Assembly (NCBI GenBank): GCA_964022365.1
Contig: CAXHZN010000015.1
Span: forward strand, 1 to 18,527
DNA from: CAJXJP01 sp964022365
Lineage (GTDB): Bacteria > Patescibacteriota > Gracilibacteria > BD1-5 > UBA6164
Length of the DNA: 18,527 nt
Direction: 5' to 3'
The notes below the pieces were generated by a model that did no database searches, was not told the DNA's origin, and saw nothing but the letters and a program-made list of their open reading frames with translations. Position numbers and translations under genes: made by a program. How positions within the stretch are numbered: position 1 is the first letter of the stretch; every line of letters starts with the position of its first letter. Below, piece by piece: positions 7,991-15,734 of this stretch.

Positions 7991-8018
7991 TTGACTTTTA
8001 TTTTGAAATGAATATAAA
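7991..8018 (+). promoter_or_regulatory. Promoter of the tRNA-Met gene
   Basis: TTGACT (7991-7996), 16-base spacer, TATAAA (8013-8018), ending 21 bases before the mature tRNA. It is preceded by an A-rich tract like the other tRNA promoter in this window. Confidence 0.65.
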
Positions 8019-8039
8019 TCCCGTACCTCAAATATATTT

Positions 8040-8114
8040 GTCAGTGTAGCTCAGGGGTAGAGCACAGGATTCATATCCCTGCGGTCGGTGGTTCAAATCC
8101 ACCCATTGACACCA
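8040..8114 (+). tRNA. tRNA-Met (CAT), probably elongator
   Basis: The cloverleaf folds fully. The acceptor is GTCAGTG/CATTGAC with one G-U, the D stem GCTC/GAGC, and the T arm GGTGG/CCACC. A73 and CCA are encoded. The anticodon CAT is at 8072-8074 in the loop TTCATAT. The anticodon stem CAGGA/CCCTG has an A31-C39 mismatch next to the loop. It lacks the initiator features (GGG/CCC anticodon stem, unpaired position 1-72). The TTCATA loop resembles elongator Met rather than Ile2, but this assignment is by similarity. Confidence 0.93.
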
Positions 8115-8130
8115 AATTAAAAAACAACAA

Positions 8131-8168
8131 AAAGTTCTGATTTTTCTTTTGAAATTCAGAACTTTTTT
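8131..8168 (+). terminator. Terminator after tRNA-Met
   Basis: The arms AAAGTTCTGA (8131-8140) and TCAGAACTTT (8156-8165) enclose a loop with internal TTTC/GAAA pairing, followed by a T-run. Confidence 0.85.
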
Positions 8169-8171
8169 GTA

Positions 8172-8199
8172 TTTACAAATAGGGAAAAATTCATATAAT
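8172..8199 (+). promoter_or_regulatory. Promoter of obg
   Basis: TTTACA (8172-8177), 16-base spacer, TATAAT (8194-8199), 29 bases before the obg ATG. Confidence 0.6.
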
Positions 8200-8228
8200 T
8201 CAGCCAAATTAATTTTAATATCAAAAAA

Positions 8229-9584
8229 ATGTTTATTGATGAAGTAAAGATCAAGGTTATTTCAGGAAGAGGATGAGACGGTCTTGTTTCTTGGAGAAGA
8301 GAAAAATATATTCCAAAAGGTGGACCTTGGGGAGGAGATGGATGAAACGGTTGAAGCGTTTATTTAGTTACAACAAATAACTTAAATACTTTATCTGAAT
8401 ACAGACATAAAAAAGTTTTAAGAGCCGTAAGTGGCGAAAAAGGAGGGACAAATACGTGTCACTGAGCAAACGCTCCAGATTTATTATTACAAGTTCCAGT
8501 TGGGACTTTAGTAAAAGATAGTGAAACAGGAGAATTATTGGCAGATTTATCTGATAATAATATGAAACTTTTGGTTGCTAAATGAGGGAAATGAGGTTTT
8601 TGAAATGCCCATTTTTGTAGTTCAGTGAGACAAGCTCCTGCATTTGCTGAACTTGGTGATGTAGTCGAAGAAAGAGACTTACATTTAGAATTAAAACTCG
8701 TAGCAGATATTGGTATTATTTGAGTTCCTTCAGCTGGTAAATCAACTCTTATTGGGAATGTTACAAATGTAAAACCAAAAATCGGAGATTATCCATTTAC
8801 GACTTTAACTCCAAATTTAGGTGTTTTAGATCATAAAGGGAAATCTTTAGTTTTAGAAGATGTTCCAGGATTAATTCCAGGAGCTCATGAATGAAAAGGT
8901 TTAGGAATCGAATTTTTAAAACATATTGAAAGAACAGGAGTTTTAGTACACCTTTTAGATATGTATAGAATGGATCAAGTTTTTTCAGATTATGAAAATA
9001 TTCGTAAAGAATTAGAATTATTTTCTGAATTACTTGGGACAAAAGAAGAAATTATTATTTTTTCAAAAGCAGATTTACTCGATCAAGAAATGAAAGATTT
9101 TATTGTAAGTGAATTTGAAGCAAAATTTCCAAATAAAAAAATGTTTGTTATTTCGTCTGCAACAGGAGAAGGAATTGAAGAAATTAAAGATTACTTAATC
9201 GATAATTATTCAACTCAAATTGATGATGCAGCTGAAGAACAAGTTTCAGAATTAAAATTCTATGATCTCAAAAAATCTGTTGATCCAAAATCAGTAGAAG
9301 TTTCATATCTTGGTGATTTAAAATTTGAAGCAAAATGAATCAGATTAGAAGAAATCGTTCGTATGAGTGATTTTACAAATCTCGAAGCAGTTATGAGAGT
9401 ATATAATGTACTTGAAAAAATGTGAGTTATGAAAAGACTCGAAGCTGAATTGAAAAAAATCCTCGAAACAGAAGAAATTTCAAATGAATTTTTCTTCGAA
9501 TGATCAGAAGACAAAGATATTCAACCAAAAGTTTATATCGCTGGGAAATGAGTTCCACTTGATAGACTGAAATATAACTTATAA
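8229..9584 (+). CDS. obg: GTPase Obg/CgtA, 13 in-frame TGA glycines
   Basis: Obg is an essential GTPase that binds the 50S subunit and acts in ribosome maturation and stress control. The 451-residue frame has 13 TGA codons. The N-terminal Obg fold (1-160) shows the glycine-rich strands with GGPWGGDGGNGGSV and AKGGKGGFGN. The G domain follows: P-loop GVPSAGKS (165-172) whose first glycine is TGA 8721, G3 DVPGL (211-215) and then HEGKGLG, and G4 SKAD (279-282) in place of the usual NKxD, then SSATGEG. A C-terminal OCT-like domain runs from about 340 to 430 (GIRLEEIVRMSDFTNLEA), with an unusual acidic end. The start ATG gives the typical MFIDEVKI opening. It has its own promoter and shares a terminator with the convergent gene. 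Confidence 0.98.
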
Positions 9585-9617
9585 AAAAAAGCAGAAAATT
9601 AATTTTCTGCTTTTTTT
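9584..9617. terminator. Bidirectional terminator between obg and the membrane protein gene
   Basis: The core GCAGAAAA-TTAA-TTTTCTGC is flanked by seven A on one side and seven T on the other. It starts at the obg stop codon and lies 4 bases from the stop of the minus-strand gene. Confidence 0.92.
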
Positions 9618-9620
9618 ATT

Positions 9621-10454
9621 TTATAAATTTTTGCAAATTCATGTATTTCAAAATTGAGATTTTGCTATATTTTTCTTTATTTCACTTTTAAATTCTGATA
9701 TATAAAAAAGAGTAGGAAAAATAAATATGATGATTCAGATAAATAAAATAAATATTTTTATAAGTCGTTTTTTCTCAAGTGATGCTTTTTTATTTTTTAA
9801 TAATCAAAGATCTTTAAAAAATTCTCTGTTAATATCAAATCATAAAGCTAAAATAAGTTGATATAAAAACAAAATTACAAAAAAAATACTAAAAATGATT
9901 CATGCTGTTAATAAAGGAATTGTTCATAGAATACAAAAAATATAAATAATTCATTTATATAATAAAAATAAAATAAATAGAGTAAATCAAATTGATTTGA
10001 AATGACTAAATATAGTAAAAATTATTGTAAAAATTCCATTGAGAAATTGGCTAGATAAAAAAATATCAAGATTTTCTAAAAATTTAATTTCATAATTATA
10101 TTTGTATTTATATTGTTTTTTTGAAAAAACATCTATTTTCTGCAGGATTTTATTTTGTTTCTTATTATATTCTAAATATTTATTATAAATAAATTTGGCT
10201 TCTTTTCATGGTCTAAAAATAATATAAATTTCATCTTTATTATAAATAAAATTGTCAAAATCATCTCCATCTTGAAATATAACTATGTTAATGTTTATTT
10301 TAATTTTTTTGTGAATACCTTTTATAATATTAGTAATATTTCACTGATTTTGATATAAATTCTGAAAATACTTATTTCATTGAGAAATGTCATGAAAATT
10401 CAAAAAATCTTCATACTTTTTATGAATGAAATAATTAGCGTGAAATATAATCAT
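9621..10454 (-). CDS. Multi-pass membrane protein of unknown function, visible only with TGA = Gly
   Basis: The minus-strand frame of 277 codons runs from ATG 10454 to TAA 9623-9621. It has 12 TGA codons, 12 of its 15 glycines, so no ordinary ORF search shows it. Residues 1-135 are polar, Lys/Asn/Tyr-rich and probably cytoplasmic, including a strand-like segment (IYIIFRPGKEA). Then come about four membrane segments near 139-165, 168-183, 185-205 and 233-252, separated by a basic loop (LLKNKKASLEKKRL). The end is a short charged tail. I do not recognise the family. A near-consensus promoter sits upstream and the gene ends in the shared terminator with obg, so it is a single transcription unit. 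Reading frame and topology are well supported; function is unknown. Confidence 0.85.
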
Positions 10455-10481
10455 TGAGTAAACTTAAATTTTATTATTTAA

Positions 10482-10509
10482 ATTATAGTTTTAATTTCGA
10501 TTTTATCAA
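10482..10509 (-). promoter_or_regulatory. Promoter of the 9621-10454 membrane protein gene
   Basis: On the minus strand, TTGATA (10509-10504), a 16-base spacer and TATAAT (10487-10482), 27 bases before the ATG. Confidence 0.65.
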
Positions 10510-10527
10510 AATTCATCACTAAAAAAT

Positions 10528-10770
10528 ATAAAAATTTCTCCTTGATTTCTAAAAACTCAAAAACAAATAGTTTGAGAAATAGTAGTTTTGGAAAAAGAAA
10601 TAAAAATATTAAAAGAAGAAAATAAAAATATTTCTGAAAATAAAAAAAATAAAAAAAATAAAAAAAATATTTATAAAAATAAAAAGCAGAAAATTATTTT
10701 TCTATTTTTTATTTTAATTTTTTGAATTTTATGGAAAAAATATTATAGTAACCTAAAAAATATTTACTAA
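10528..10770 (+). CDS. Doubtful small ORF: coiled coil plus one C-terminal membrane segment, start unclear
   Basis: An open frame from 10495 to TAA 10768 reads, with TGA as Gly, as a Lys/Glu-rich coiled coil (VVLEKEIKILKEENKN), a lysine/asparagine linker and one membrane segment (IIFLFFILIFGILW) flanked by lysines. It has three TGA codons (10543, 10570 and one in the membrane segment). No ATG or GTG start is present. The options are an ATA at 10528 or a TTG at 10588, neither with a Shine-Dalgarno. The layout recalls small membrane coiled-coil proteins such as division proteins, but in reversed order (coil before membrane). The stop lies 14 bases before the TPR gene. Part of it resembles the obg terminator, so decay or chance are real alternatives. 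Confidence 0.4.
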
Positions 10771-10784
10771 TAAAAAAAATAAAA

Positions 10785-11813
10785 ATGAATATTTCAAAAA
10801 TATTTACAATATGACTTATTACTATATCTGTTTTTTATTATATGTTTGAAAATGGAAGTAATAGAATTTGAGTATACTATAATGACATATGATATGATAT
10901 GTATGAGCAAGAAAATTATTCATGAGCTATAAATCAATTCAAAAAATGAGTGAAATTTGACTATGATAATCCGGTGATTTGGTATAATTTAGGTCTTGCT
11001 CAAAGTGATATAGGTGAATATGAAGAATCTTTACTAACTTCTCAAAAAGCACTTGATAATTATGTTGTTGATTATTCTTCAAATCTTTTGAAATGAGAAA
11101 TAAAAAATCTTATTATGACAAATTATTTTAATTTATGAGATTATGAAAAACTAGAACAAATAGTTGATGAAGAATTAAATCTCAATTCAAAAAATTTATT
11201 TGCAAATTACTATAAAGCAGAAATACAATTATATAATTATGAATATAATTCAGCTTTAGGCTATATTGATAGATATCTTGAAATCGATTGAGAAGATGAA
11301 GAAGCTTTATATTTGAAAGGAGATATTTTATATTATAAGTGAGATTATAAAAAATCAGTTGAATTTTTCGTAAATACTAAAAATTATTATTCTGCAGGTT
11401 TTGCTTCTTTATATTCATATGATTTTGAAAATGCAGTAAAATATTTTGAATTATCTTTAGAACAAGAATTTTGAGAATCTATTGATTCACATGATGACCA
11501 ATTAATAAAAAATATTATGCTCGCTATTTCTTATTATTTTACGAAAGATTATAATACATCAAATCAAATATTTACAGAAATAATCAAGCAAGATTATCAA
11601 GAATATAAATACAGAGTGATTCCTTTTTATACTTTAGTGCAACATTATTCTGGTTGATTAACGAAATGATGGGAAAATTATATAGAAGGTAAATTAGAAT
11701 ATGATACACTTATTGAAAAACAATTAAAAATAGATTCTATTTTTATAGAAAGAAACTTAGACGAATTTAAGGATTATTTATATCAAAATTATATTTATTC
11801 AGGAATGGAATAA
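10785..11813 (+). CDS. Membrane-anchored TPR-repeat protein, 12 in-frame TGA glycines
   Basis: The frame of 342 codons runs from ATG 10785 to TAA 11811. Residues 5-20 are a single hydrophobic segment, probably an uncleaved anchor, with the rest facing outward. Tetratricopeptide repeats follow: one near 31-60 (YEQENYSGAINQFKKGVKF), one near 65-95 (WYNLGLAQSDIGEYEESLLTSQKAL), and more degenerate ones around 135-230, including YSALGY-like and ALYLKGDILYYKGDYKKSVEFF segments. The last 100 residues are helical but do not match a repeat. TPR arrays are protein-protein scaffolds and the partner is unknown. Several TGA codons lie at TPR glycine positions, which supports the recoding. It is preceded by the doubtful coiled-coil ORF and followed by the prfA promoter. 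Confidence 0.9.
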
Positions 11814-11867
11814 AAATTAAATTTAAAATAAGCTCTAATTTTATTTTTTACTAAATCTCACTGATTC

Positions 11868-11895
11868 TTGCAATTTTGCTTTTTTTCACTACAAT
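11868..11895 (+). promoter_or_regulatory. Promoter of prfA
   Basis: TTGCAA (11868-11873), 16-base spacer, TACAAT (11890-11895), 39 bases before the ATG. It closely resembles the promoter at 13053. Confidence 0.55.
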
Positions 11896-11934
11896 CAGCA
11901 CAAATTTAGAAAATATTAAAAAAGAAAAAATATT

Positions 11935-13008
11935 ATGAAATTTAATTTAGATAATCTTGTTAATGAATATCAAGAATTAGAAAAAAAATTATCTGATCCA
12001 GAAATTTTTAAAGATCAGAAAAAAATAAGAGAAGTAGCTTCGAGAAAAAAATCAATCCAACAAGCCGTTGAATTATATAAAGAATATAAAAAATCATTTG
12101 AAGCATTAGAAGAAAATAAACAAATGCTCGGTGAAGAAAAAGATGTAGAAATGAGAGAAATGCTTAAAGAAGAAATTAAAGAAATCGAAGAAAAAATTCC
12201 AACTATGGAAGAAGAACTAAAAATTTCTCTGCTTCCAAAAGATCCAAATGATGAAAAAAATATTATTGTTGAACTTAGAGCTGGGACAGGTTGAGATGAA
12301 GCAGCTTTATTCGTATGAGAATTAGCAAGATCGTATATGATGTTTGCTGAAGCTGAAGGTTTTAAAACTGAAATATCAGAAGAAACTCTTTCTGAAGCAG
12401 GTGGATATAAAGAAATAATGTTTGAAGTAAAATGAGATGGAGCATATTCTCGTTTCAAATATGAATCAGGAGTACATAGAGTTCAAAGAATTCCAGAAAC
12501 TGAATCAAAATGAAGAGTTCATACTTCAGCAATTACAGTTGCAATTATGCCAGAAGTTGATGCTATTGATATTCATGTAAATGAAGCTGATGTTGAAATG
12601 ACTTTTACTAGAGCATCATGAGCTGGATGACAACATATTAATAAAACAGATTCAGCAGTTCAATTAAGACATACCCCAACTGGAATTATGGTTTTTTGTC
12701 AAGACTGACGTTCTCAACATAAAAATAGAGAAAAAGCCCGGAATGTACTTAGATCAAGACTTTTTGCTTATGAGGAAGAAAAAAGACAAAAAGAACTTGG
12801 AGAAGCAAGATTAGCTCAAGTTGGTTCTGGTGATAGATCAGAAAAAATTAGAACATATAACTTTCCTCAAGATAGAGTGACAGACCATAGAATCGGTCAA
12901 AACTTTTCAGGGATTCCTCAAATTATGATGTGAAAAGTTGGTCAAATTATCGACGCATGTGCTGTTGCTGATCAACAAGCAAAATTAGAAGCTGCGGCTA
13001 ATAGTTAA
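11935..13008 (+). CDS. prfA: Peptide chain release factor 1, GGQ motif partly encoded by TGA
   Basis: RF1 ends translation at UAA and UAG. The 357-residue frame has eight TGA codons. An N-terminal coiled-coil domain (1-110) precedes RAGTGGDEAALF. The tripeptide P-E-T at 187-189 is the PxT anticodon motif of RF1 (RF2 would have SPF). It is followed by ESKGRVHTSA, then the catalytic loop ASGAGGQHINKTDSAVQLRH with G231-G232-Q233. The codons of GGQ are GGA-TGA-CAA (12625-12633), so the second catalytic glycine uses the reassigned codon. The end IIDACAVADQQAKLE matches the family. An RF1-only system is expected where UGA is sense. No Shine-Dalgarno precedes the ATG. Its own promoter and a strong terminator make it a single-gene unit. 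Confidence 0.98.
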
Positions 13009-13047
13009 AAAAATATTTCTAGAAATTTTCTAGAAATATTTTTTTAT
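13008..13047 (+). terminator. Terminator of prfA
   Basis: Eighteen-base perfect arms (13008-13025 and 13027-13044) contain CTAGAAA/TTTCTAG and are followed by a T-run. The hairpin starts on the last base of the prfA stop codon. Confidence 0.88.
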
Positions 13048-13052
13048 TTTTT

Positions 13053-13080
13053 TTGCAGAATAAAAAATTCTAATTACAAT
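13053..13080 (+). promoter_or_regulatory. Promoter of the four-gene operon 13109-15158
   Basis: TTGCAG (13053-13058), 16-base spacer, TACAAT (13075-13080), 28 bases before the first ATG. It immediately follows the prfA terminator. Confidence 0.5.
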
Positions 13081-13108
13081 TATTTATAATATTTTCAATA
13101 ATAAAATA

Positions 13109-13549
13109 ATGCTCGCAATAAAACAAAAAACAAAAAATTCTTCATTAATAAAATTTATTTTTAAAAATAATATTATTAATTTCTTTCTTTTAATTATAGT
13201 TACTCTTTTAGAAATTTATTATTTTCAAAGTTATATTTTTGCTGTATTTTTGGGTATATTCTTTCCAATATTTTTTCTTAGATACAAACTGTATCATACA
13301 AAAGAATATTTTCAGTTTTTTGATAAATTATTTATGTATAAAAATCCATATCAAGAAGATATTATTATTTATTATGATGATATTTCGGATGTGAAAATGA
13401 AATACGATATTTTTTCTGGAAAATATATTTGTATTGAAATCAAAAATAAATCAGTATTAAAGTATGATAATGAAAATAAAGTAAAAATTTATCATTTTCT
13501 CAATTATGCACAAGTGATAAAGTCTGTAATTTCTAGAATAAATAAATAA
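13109..13549 (+). CDS. Membrane protein with a PH-like C-terminal domain
   Basis: The protein has 146 residues. After a basic N-terminus there are two hydrophobic segments close together (about 22-40 and 43-57). The remaining 85 residues are beta-rich with a final helix: EDIIIYYDDISDVKMKYDIFSGKYICIEIKNK and then HFLNYAQVIKSVISRI. This two-membrane-segment plus beta-sandwich plan is like bacterial PH (bPH) domain proteins, by pattern only. It has only two or so glycines, both GGN, which explains why the frame is open in any code. It is the first gene of a tight operon, 6 bases before the HIT gene. Confidence 0.8.
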   Translation: MLAIKQKTKNSSLIKFIFKNNIINFFLLIIVTLLEIYYFQSYIFAVFLGIFFPIFFLRYKLYHTKEYFQFFDKLFMYKNPYQEDIIIYYDDISDVKMKYDIFSGKYICIEIKNKSVLKYDNENKVKIYHFLNYAQVIKSVISRINK

Positions 13550-13555
13550 AATATT

Positions 13556-13975
13556 ATGCACCAAAAACTCTCTCGTGAAGAATATCAGAAAAAAATCTGA
13601 AAAAAAATGTTAGACGAAAATAATTGTCCATTTTGTGAACCAGACGAAACGATAAATAAAATTATCTGGAAATGAAGTTTTTGGAATATTATGGTAAATA
13701 TTTCTCCGTATACTTGAGACGATTATCATATCATGGCAACTCCGGTGAAACATAAAAAATTTTTCTATGAATTAGAAGATTGAGAATTATTGGAATTAAA
13801 AAAAGTCCATGAATTTGTAAAAGATTATTATCCAAATGGAGAATATTTTTCAGCAACCAGGGAAACATTTTGAAATAGAAGTGTTGAACATTATCATACA
13901 CACTTTTTCCCGGGAAAATTATCAGATTCAAAAATGATTCAAATGCTCGATGAACAAGGTTTAGTAACAAAATAA
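13556..13975 (+). CDS. HIT-family protein with an N-terminal CPFC motif
   Basis: The 139-residue frame contains five TGA codons. The histidine triad HYHTH lies at 112-116 (SVEHYHTHFFPG), the nucleotide-binding and catalytic motif of the HIT superfamily, which hydrolyses or transfers nucleotidyl groups. An upstream DDYHIMATPVKH segment (55-66) corresponds to the HIT strand that often reads HxLIxPKRH. A CPFC pair at 24-27, common in HIT proteins, suggests one half of a metal site. The exact substrate cannot be told. It could be an AMP-lysine/adenosine phosphoramidate or Ap4A-type hydrolase. It follows the PH-like gene by 6 bases and is 2 bases ahead of the nucleotidyltransferase, so the three are surely co-transcribed. 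Confidence 0.93.
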
Positions 13976-13977
13976 TT

Positions 13978-14523
13978 ATGAAAAAAATCTGACTATTTAT
14001 TGGGAGAATGAATCCTCCACACAAATGACATATTTGAGTAATTCAAAAAGCTTTGTGAGAAAATGATGAAGTTTTAGTTTTATTGTGAAGTTCTGGAATT
14101 ATTGATGAAAGTAATCCGTTATCTTTTGAACAAAGAAAATATTTATTACAAAAATTTTTCTGAGAAAACAAAAATCTGAAAATAAATATTATTAAAGATA
14201 CAAAAACTGATTTACAGTGGGTGTGAAATATTTCTGAACAAATAAAAAATAATTTCTCAGAAGATATTTTTCTCAATATTTACGGATGAGATTTTCAAAA
14301 TGATTCTGCTATTGTTGCGATGAAACAATTTGAAAATATTTTATGAAAAAATATAGATTATATTTCAGTTGATAGGTTTTTAGAAACTCTTGAATATAAC
14401 GGAGAAAAATTTAATATTTCTGCTACAAACATGAGAAATGCTCTGAGAAATTGAGATAAAAAATTTGTTGAAAAATTTTGTAATCAAGAATTAGTTGAGG
14501 AAATTATAAAATTATTTAAGTAG
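13978..14523 (+). CDS. NMNAT-like nucleotidyltransferase (NadM/cytidylyltransferase superfamily)
   Basis: The 181-residue frame has ten TGA codons. The N-terminal nucleotide-binding signature is GRMNPPHKGH (9-18), the GRFxPxHxGH motif, with its HxGH glycine encoded by TGA. It is followed by LLGSSG and NPLSFEQR, and late in the protein ISATNMR (147-153), the ISxTxxR motif. The order and spacing resemble the archaeal-type NMN adenylyltransferase NadM, which makes NAD from NMN and ATP, without a Nudix domain. Pantetheine-phosphate adenylyltransferase is less likely because of the NPLSFEQR segment. Substrate specificity is inferred. It ends in TAG, unlike the TAA stops used elsewhere here, 2 bases before the HNH gene. 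Confidence 0.9.
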
Positions 14524-14525
14524 AA

Positions 14526-15158
14526 ATGATGAATAAATGTTTTTTATGTTGAGTCGAAGGTAAAATGACAAGGGAGCATGTAGTACCAAAATCTATTTTT
14601 ACTTGAGTGAACCTTAATAAAAATTTAATAGTTTTACCAAGTTGTTTAAGGTGTAATTCAAGTTATTGAAAAATAGAAGAAGAGTTTGTTCATTCATTAC
14701 ATCTTGTTAGATGATTAGAAAACGAAAAAATTTTATGAAAATTACAGAGAAGATTTAATAATCCAAAATTAGTAAAATCAAATGATAAAATGAGGAAATC
14801 TTTTGAGAATAAACAATTAAATTGAGAATTAAGACTTAGTTTGAAATTAAATAGTGAAATTTTTGATAAATGCATCTTAAAAATAATAAAAGGATTATAT
14901 TATAATGATTTTAATTTAAATATTATATTTAATGATTATGAATTTATTATAAATCGTAGAGATGAAAGTGATTTAAGTGAGTATCAACAAATTACAAAAA
15001 ATAATTTTTTAAGTAAATTTAATTGGGAAGACTTAGATAAGTGAGAGAAATTTGAAGGATATTTTTCTTATAACTATAAGGTTATGGAATGATGCTATAT
15101 TTATAAATTAGTATTTTACGATGATATTGAAATTTATTGCATTTTATTTGAAAAATAA
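14526..15158 (+). CDS. HNH-endonuclease-like zinc protein
   Basis: The 210-codon frame starts at ATG 14526 (a second ATG follows at once) and has eight TGA codons. The first 50 residues hold CFLCG (C5, C8), TREHVVPKS (E17, H18) and LPSCLRCNSSYG (C40, C43, N44). This is a zinc-stabilised His-Me finger of the HNH type: two CxxC pairs around the catalytic H and a late Asn. The rest (60-210) is helical and then beta-rich with no known motif and may set specificity. DNA nicking or cleavage is the family role. The target and whether it is defensive are unknown. It lies 2 bases after the NMNAT-like gene and is the last gene of the operon. Confidence 0.85.
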
Positions 15159-15177
15159 TTAAAAATAAACACTAAAA

Positions 15178-15196
15178 CTTACATTTGTGTTGTAAG
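15178..15196 (+). repeat. Short inverted repeat after the HNH gene
   Basis: CTTACA (15178-15183) and TGTAAG (15191-15196) are exact inverted arms around a 7-base loop. There is no T-run, so it is not a standard terminator. It could be a weak terminator or a protein site. Confidence 0.4.
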
Positions 15197-15220
15197 GCGA
15201 ATAAAATATATTGATTTTTT

Positions 15221-15251
15221 TTAGTCAATAGAATATTTTATATTTTATAAT
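15221..15251 (+). promoter_or_regulatory. Upstream region of the 15259 gene: shared box and TATAAT
   Basis: TTAGTCAATAGAATAT (15221-15236) matches 15 of 16 bases of 3151-3166 in the 3196 promoter. A perfect TATAAT lies at 15246-15251, only 7 bases before the ATG. If this is the -10, the transcript would be leaderless. No good -35 fits it. TTGATT at 15211 with a weak TATTTT at 15234 is an alternative. Confidence 0.35.
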
Positions 15252-15258
15252 TATACCT

Positions 15259-15666
15259 ATGCAAGAATATTCCATTTTAGACTATATATTTAATTATAAT
15301 CTAATAGTTTTTTATAATTTATTTGAATTTATATGAAATTTAAATAATCCTAATTTTTATTCTGATTATGAACCAAGTTTATTTGAATTATTTATTTGGC
15401 CATTTTTATTTTTTTTAATATTAATTCTGATTTTTTGAATTATTTGAGTATGGTTAAAAAATAAAATTAAAATAAAAGAAATTTGAAAATGGAAATATAT
15501 ATTTGTGTATATTTTTCCATGGTTTTTCGGATGAATCATTTGGTCATCAATTATATTTTGATTATTACATAAGAAACTAGATAAAAGATTTTTTATTCAC
15601 AACTCTATTTCTGTATTTTTGTATTTAATGAGTCTATGAATTATTTTTATTGTTTTAGATTTTTAA
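15259..15666 (+). CDS. Small multi-pass membrane protein of unknown function
   Basis: The frame of 135 codons from ATG 15259 to TAA 15664 has seven TGA codons and only one GGN glycine. Three membrane segments are visible: about 45-66 (very Phe/Leu/Ile-rich with IFGIIGVW), 79-101 (YIFVYIFPWFFGGIIW) and 115-133 (ISVFLYLMSLGIIFIVL), joined by basic loops (LKNKIKIKE, LLHKKLDKRFF). The protein is aromatic-rich. I do not recognise a family. It appears to be a single gene with its own promoter, followed by a long hairpin. Confidence 0.8.
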
Positions 15667-15734
15667 TGAATAATTTAAAAACCACTAAAAACTTCGCTTC
15701 TAAGAAGTTTTAAAAAATTCTCGTCTAGAAAAAA

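Noticed and set aside
12015..12458. Minus-strand ORF opposite prfA
   Set aside because: It is a Ser-rich mirror of the Glu/Lys coiled-coil codons of RF1.
13731..14276. Minus-strand ORFs opposite the HIT and nucleotidyltransferase genes
   Set aside because: The plus strand carries the recognised motifs HYHTH and HxGH/ISATNMR. The minus frames have none.
15666..15713. 15-codon ORF overlapping the stop of the 15259 gene (TAATG overlap)
   Set aside because: It is too short, lies over a hairpin, and shows no ribosome site or recognisable peptide feature.
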